A stretch of 64,000 nt of DNA from Microglena sp. YARC. Taxonomy: Eukaryota; Chlorophyta; Chlorophyceae; Chlamydomonadales; Chlamydomonadaceae. The notes beneath the pieces are model-generated. The model saw nothing but the letters and a program-made list of their open reading frames with translations, made no database searches and was not told the DNA's origin. Of this stretch, positions 62,719 through 64,000 are shown one piece after another. The translations under genes were made by a program, and so were the position numbers. The number at the start of each line of letters is the position of its first letter. Position 1 is the stretch's first letter. The stretch covers positions 54,004,973 to 54,068,972 of the forward strand of contig CM039462.1 in assembly GCA_022414725.1 (NCBI GenBank), written 5' to 3'.

Positions 62719-63175
62719 GCATATTATATCATATCTTTCACTTACATTAATCGCAAACGCATCCAACAGCAGTGCCCGAAACATGCAGGTCGGTAGTTCA
62801 AAAACAAGAATAAGGAGGCAGGAAACACCATGTGACAACAATGTAGTCAATCCATCTAAGTCATGGAAACCCAGTGCCGAAGTCATGGAAAGCTATGGAG
62901 GGAACCCAATGTAACGCAGAAAGATGATTCTGCTAGCTTCCAGATGCACTATGTTTGGCTGGGCAGCACGCAAGGAGAGCTGAAAAGAAAAGCTAGGGAA
63001 GAAATCCAATGAAACCGTGAAAGCTTACCCGGCGTGTGAACTCCCCCAAGGCAGCCAAGGAGCTGGCTTCATACATGTGCATCCATGCCTCTCCAGGTCG
63101 GCAACCCAGCTTGGACAGCCCACAGCCCAAGTTCCCTAACTCAGCAGATGTCATGCTCCCCATGCGGTTATACAC
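59845..63175 (-). CDS. OPR-repeat (Tbc2-like/FASTK-like) protein, C-terminal part; 5' part outside window
   Basis: OPR proteins bind organelle RNA and act in its stability, processing or translation. Three exons join in phase: 63,175-63,029 (MTSAELGNLGCGLSKLGCRP, GEAWMHMYEAS), 60,677-60,552 (GLAMLLYAMGVMAYRPSREW, LAAYLKASSKNMRDL) and 60,180-59,845 (MLWALAVLDISPGAVWLESF, LHKLEPALSAKTLWAVQRI, ending WTVHNE, stop). These show about three 38-40-residue helical repeats with the hallmark W-A and P-x-x-W positions. The last 40 residues are Ala/Ser/Pro-rich. Borders are GT-AG and no frame break is seen. Further exons must lie beyond 64,000. The family is clear from repeat style; the target RNA and organelle are unknown. 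Confidence 0.8.
60195..60350. repeat. 55-bp minisatellite, 3 copies
   Basis: GGGTGAGTGCTTGAACTTTC, AACTGTTGATGAGGGGCGG and TTGGTGGTGGTT, in the OPR gene intron just 5' of the last exon. Confidence 0.95.
60720..61090. repeat. 46-bp minisatellite, about 6-7 copies
   Basis: GCGGCTACTGATCCGCAGTT, TATGCAGCTCCTGAAACTTA, GTATAT; perfect from 60,796, more varied before. It lies in an OPR gene intron. Confidence 0.95.
61181..61400 (+). mobile_element. Dispersed element family E, copy 2
   Basis: GTTCTATGCAGCGTCGCAAG, ACGGAGAGTGTTCGCGACGG, AGCAACAGGTGGCAAAGGAA and CAAATGGGTAACCCTGGGGG; collinear with 41,172-41,398. It ends in a C run of 19. Confidence 0.7.
61497..61562 (-). mobile_element. SINE family B, copy 4
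   Basis: GCATGCCTTATTACCAGGCG, TGAGGTTAAGGGAGCCAGCC and TGTGTGCTTGCACTGGGG. The best match to the family A 3' end (GGCTCCCTTAAC, CACGCC) among the family B copies. Confidence 0.65.
61558..61755. repeat. 18-bp minisatellite AATATAAGACTGTAACAA, about 11 copies
   Basis: AATATAAGACT(G/T)(T/C)AACAAT-type units, beginning directly at the end of the SINE. Confidence 0.95.
61965..62215 (-). mobile_element. Dispersed element family E, copy 3 (inverted)
   Basis: (GGATG)n, TTTTTGGCGGAGCCC, CCTGACATGTCAGCCAACTG, TTGCCACCTGTCGTTCCGA and ACTCTCCGCCAATTTTCCGC are the reverse of copy 1. It stands 565 bp from copy 2 in opposite orientation. Confidence 0.7.
62406..62578. mobile_element. AGCTGC MITE, copy 3
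   Basis: The left end CAGCTACAAACAGCAGCTTC and the right end (reverse complement CAGCTACCAGCAGCAGCTTC) match at about 27 of 31 bases. It is the best copy for defining the element, about 173 bp. Confidence 0.8.
62585..63020 (-). repeat. Copy of OPR exon 3' edge, plus (CT)n
   Basis: AACCCAATGGAACGGTAAAG, CTTATCCAGCGAGTG at 62,600-62,635 copies the intron and donor edge at 63,003-63,040 (ATCCAATGAAACCGTGAAAG, CTTACCCGGCGTGTG). (CT)n lies at 62,674-62,715. The segment 62,918-63,000 is also shared with the AGCTGC MITE, so the copy may include it. Confidence 0.8.
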
Positions 63176-63224
63176 CTGAGTGAGTGAGAAGCTGCCTTTG
63201 TTACGGTGTATGGTGGTGGTGGTG

Positions 63225-63231
63225 AGTGTGT

Positions 63232-63265
<34 letters not shown>

Positions 63266-63275
63266 CGGGGGGCGA
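63225..63275. repeat. G homopolymer, about 29 bases
   Basis: 63,236-63,264 in the intron 5' of the OPR exon; on the transcript a C run 60 bases before the acceptor. Confidence 0.9.
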
Positions 63276-63671
63276 TTTTTGACTAGTTTAGCCAGACCTA
63301 TGCGTCGCAGGTTGGCGACGGAATAGCGATGCGTCATAGAAGAACAAAAGTGGTGGTTAGAATGGTTGGTGCGTATGTGCTTGTCATACCATAGTTGCCT
63401 TTGTTTGCTGTTATTATTTATAATTGTATGAAGAGATTGGATCAAATATATTTTGATAAGAATGCGCTGATTTTAATTGATTAGGTTACAGCCAAAGACG
63501 AGGGGTAGCCTTAAAGGCTGGAGCAATGTAGTCAAGTTCAAATTTAAAGTCAAATTCAAGTACCTTGGTGAGGCACAGGGGTTCCCACATCAAAATGTTT
63601 AGGCTCTAAATTTTGGGCTTCAAATTGTAGGCTCTACATTTAAGGCTTTGAATTTAAGGCTTTAGATTTTA

Positions 63672-63770
63672 GGAAAGAACCCAGCTTGAACAGCCCACAA
63701 CCCATGTTCGCTAACTCAGCATGTCATGCTCCCCATGCGGTTATACACACTGTTCTTTCACTATTATACA
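63672..63770 (-). repeat. Copy of OPR exon 5' edge
   Basis: AGCTTGAACAGCCCACAACC, CATGTTCGCTAACTCAGCA, TGTCATGCTCCCCATGCGG and TTATACACACTG copy about 75 bases of the exon start at 63,105-63,180. The frame is broken by a deletion (GCAGATG to GCATG). Confidence 0.92.
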
Positions 63771-63977
63771 CACTGTTCTTTCACTATTACACACTCTACT
63801 CATATATTATATGATTTATTATTACACTGTTCTTTTATTATTAGAGCCCATAGGTAGCACCTTCTCACCACCACCACGACCCCCCAAAACCAAACCAAAC
63901 CCCTAACCCACCTCTACCCAGCACCTTGACACCCAAGCTTTCCCACGTCAACAAATGTACTTCTGCATGTGAATGGA

Positions 63978-64000
63978 CCCCCCCCCCCCCCCCCCCCCCC
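63978..64000. repeat. C homopolymer at window end
   Basis: At least 22 C running into the right edge. 63,780-63,850 before it holds (TTATTA)-rich sequence with repeated CACTGTTCTTT words. Confidence 0.9.

Overview
This window is nuclear DNA of a eukaryote, most likely a green alga. It contains plant-type telomeric repeats (CCCTAAA)n, GT-AG introns in every gene, a Ty1/copia retrotransposon, an 18S rRNA fragment, and an octotricopeptide-type (OPR) protein typical of Chlorophyta. A prasinophyte such as Cymbomonas is my guess from the style of the sequence; nothing here proves it. No database search was run. Gene calls rest on recognised family motifs and on exon joins that keep the reading frame.

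Four split genes can be read. (1) A 5-formyltetrahydrofolate cyclo-ligase (MTHFS/5-FCL) gene on the + strand runs from before the left edge to 16,870. Its C-terminal exons are certain, its first visible exon is only an edge, and one middle exon is missing. (2) A CobW/COG0523 (ZNG1-type) metal-chaperone GTPase gene on the - strand occupies 31,922 to 25,516. It has eight exons, but its P-loop exon is not found and several frames are broken. (3) A complete NDC80/HEC1 kinetochore gene on the - strand occupies 57,286 to 38,892, with 11 exons that join without a frame break into 593 codons plus stop. (4) The 3' end of an OPR-repeat gene on the - strand ends at 59,845 and continues past the right edge.

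Exons make up well under a tenth of the sequence. The rest is introns and spacers packed with tandem and dispersed repeats. These include a copia element with identical 246-bp LTRs and a 5-bp target duplication (19,159-23,912), related LTR remnants, hAT-like MITEs with 8-bp target duplications, other TIR elements, tRNA-derived SINEs, a GCGC-rich short element in six copies, A-tailed retroposons, a 4.3-kb 15-bp satellite, and very long C/G homopolymers.

The most striking feature is a pattern I call exon-edge arrays. Next to many exons of all four genes, the intron contains tandem partial copies of that exon's own edge: about 15-50 coding bases, the splice site, and the adjoining intron. Arrays lie upstream of an exon (copies of its 5' edge), downstream (copies of its 3' edge), or on both sides. 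The clearest cases are the MTHFS exon at 10,329-10,422 (6 copies before, 10 after) and NDC80 exon 8 at 44,399-44,569 (3 before, about 5 after). Much of the intron length appears to have grown by repeated duplication anchored on splice sites, leaving rows of decoy splice sites. A second notable structure is a hAT-like MITE in NDC80 intron 5 whose interior has expanded into about 30 copies of a 52-bp satellite (49,624-51,264).
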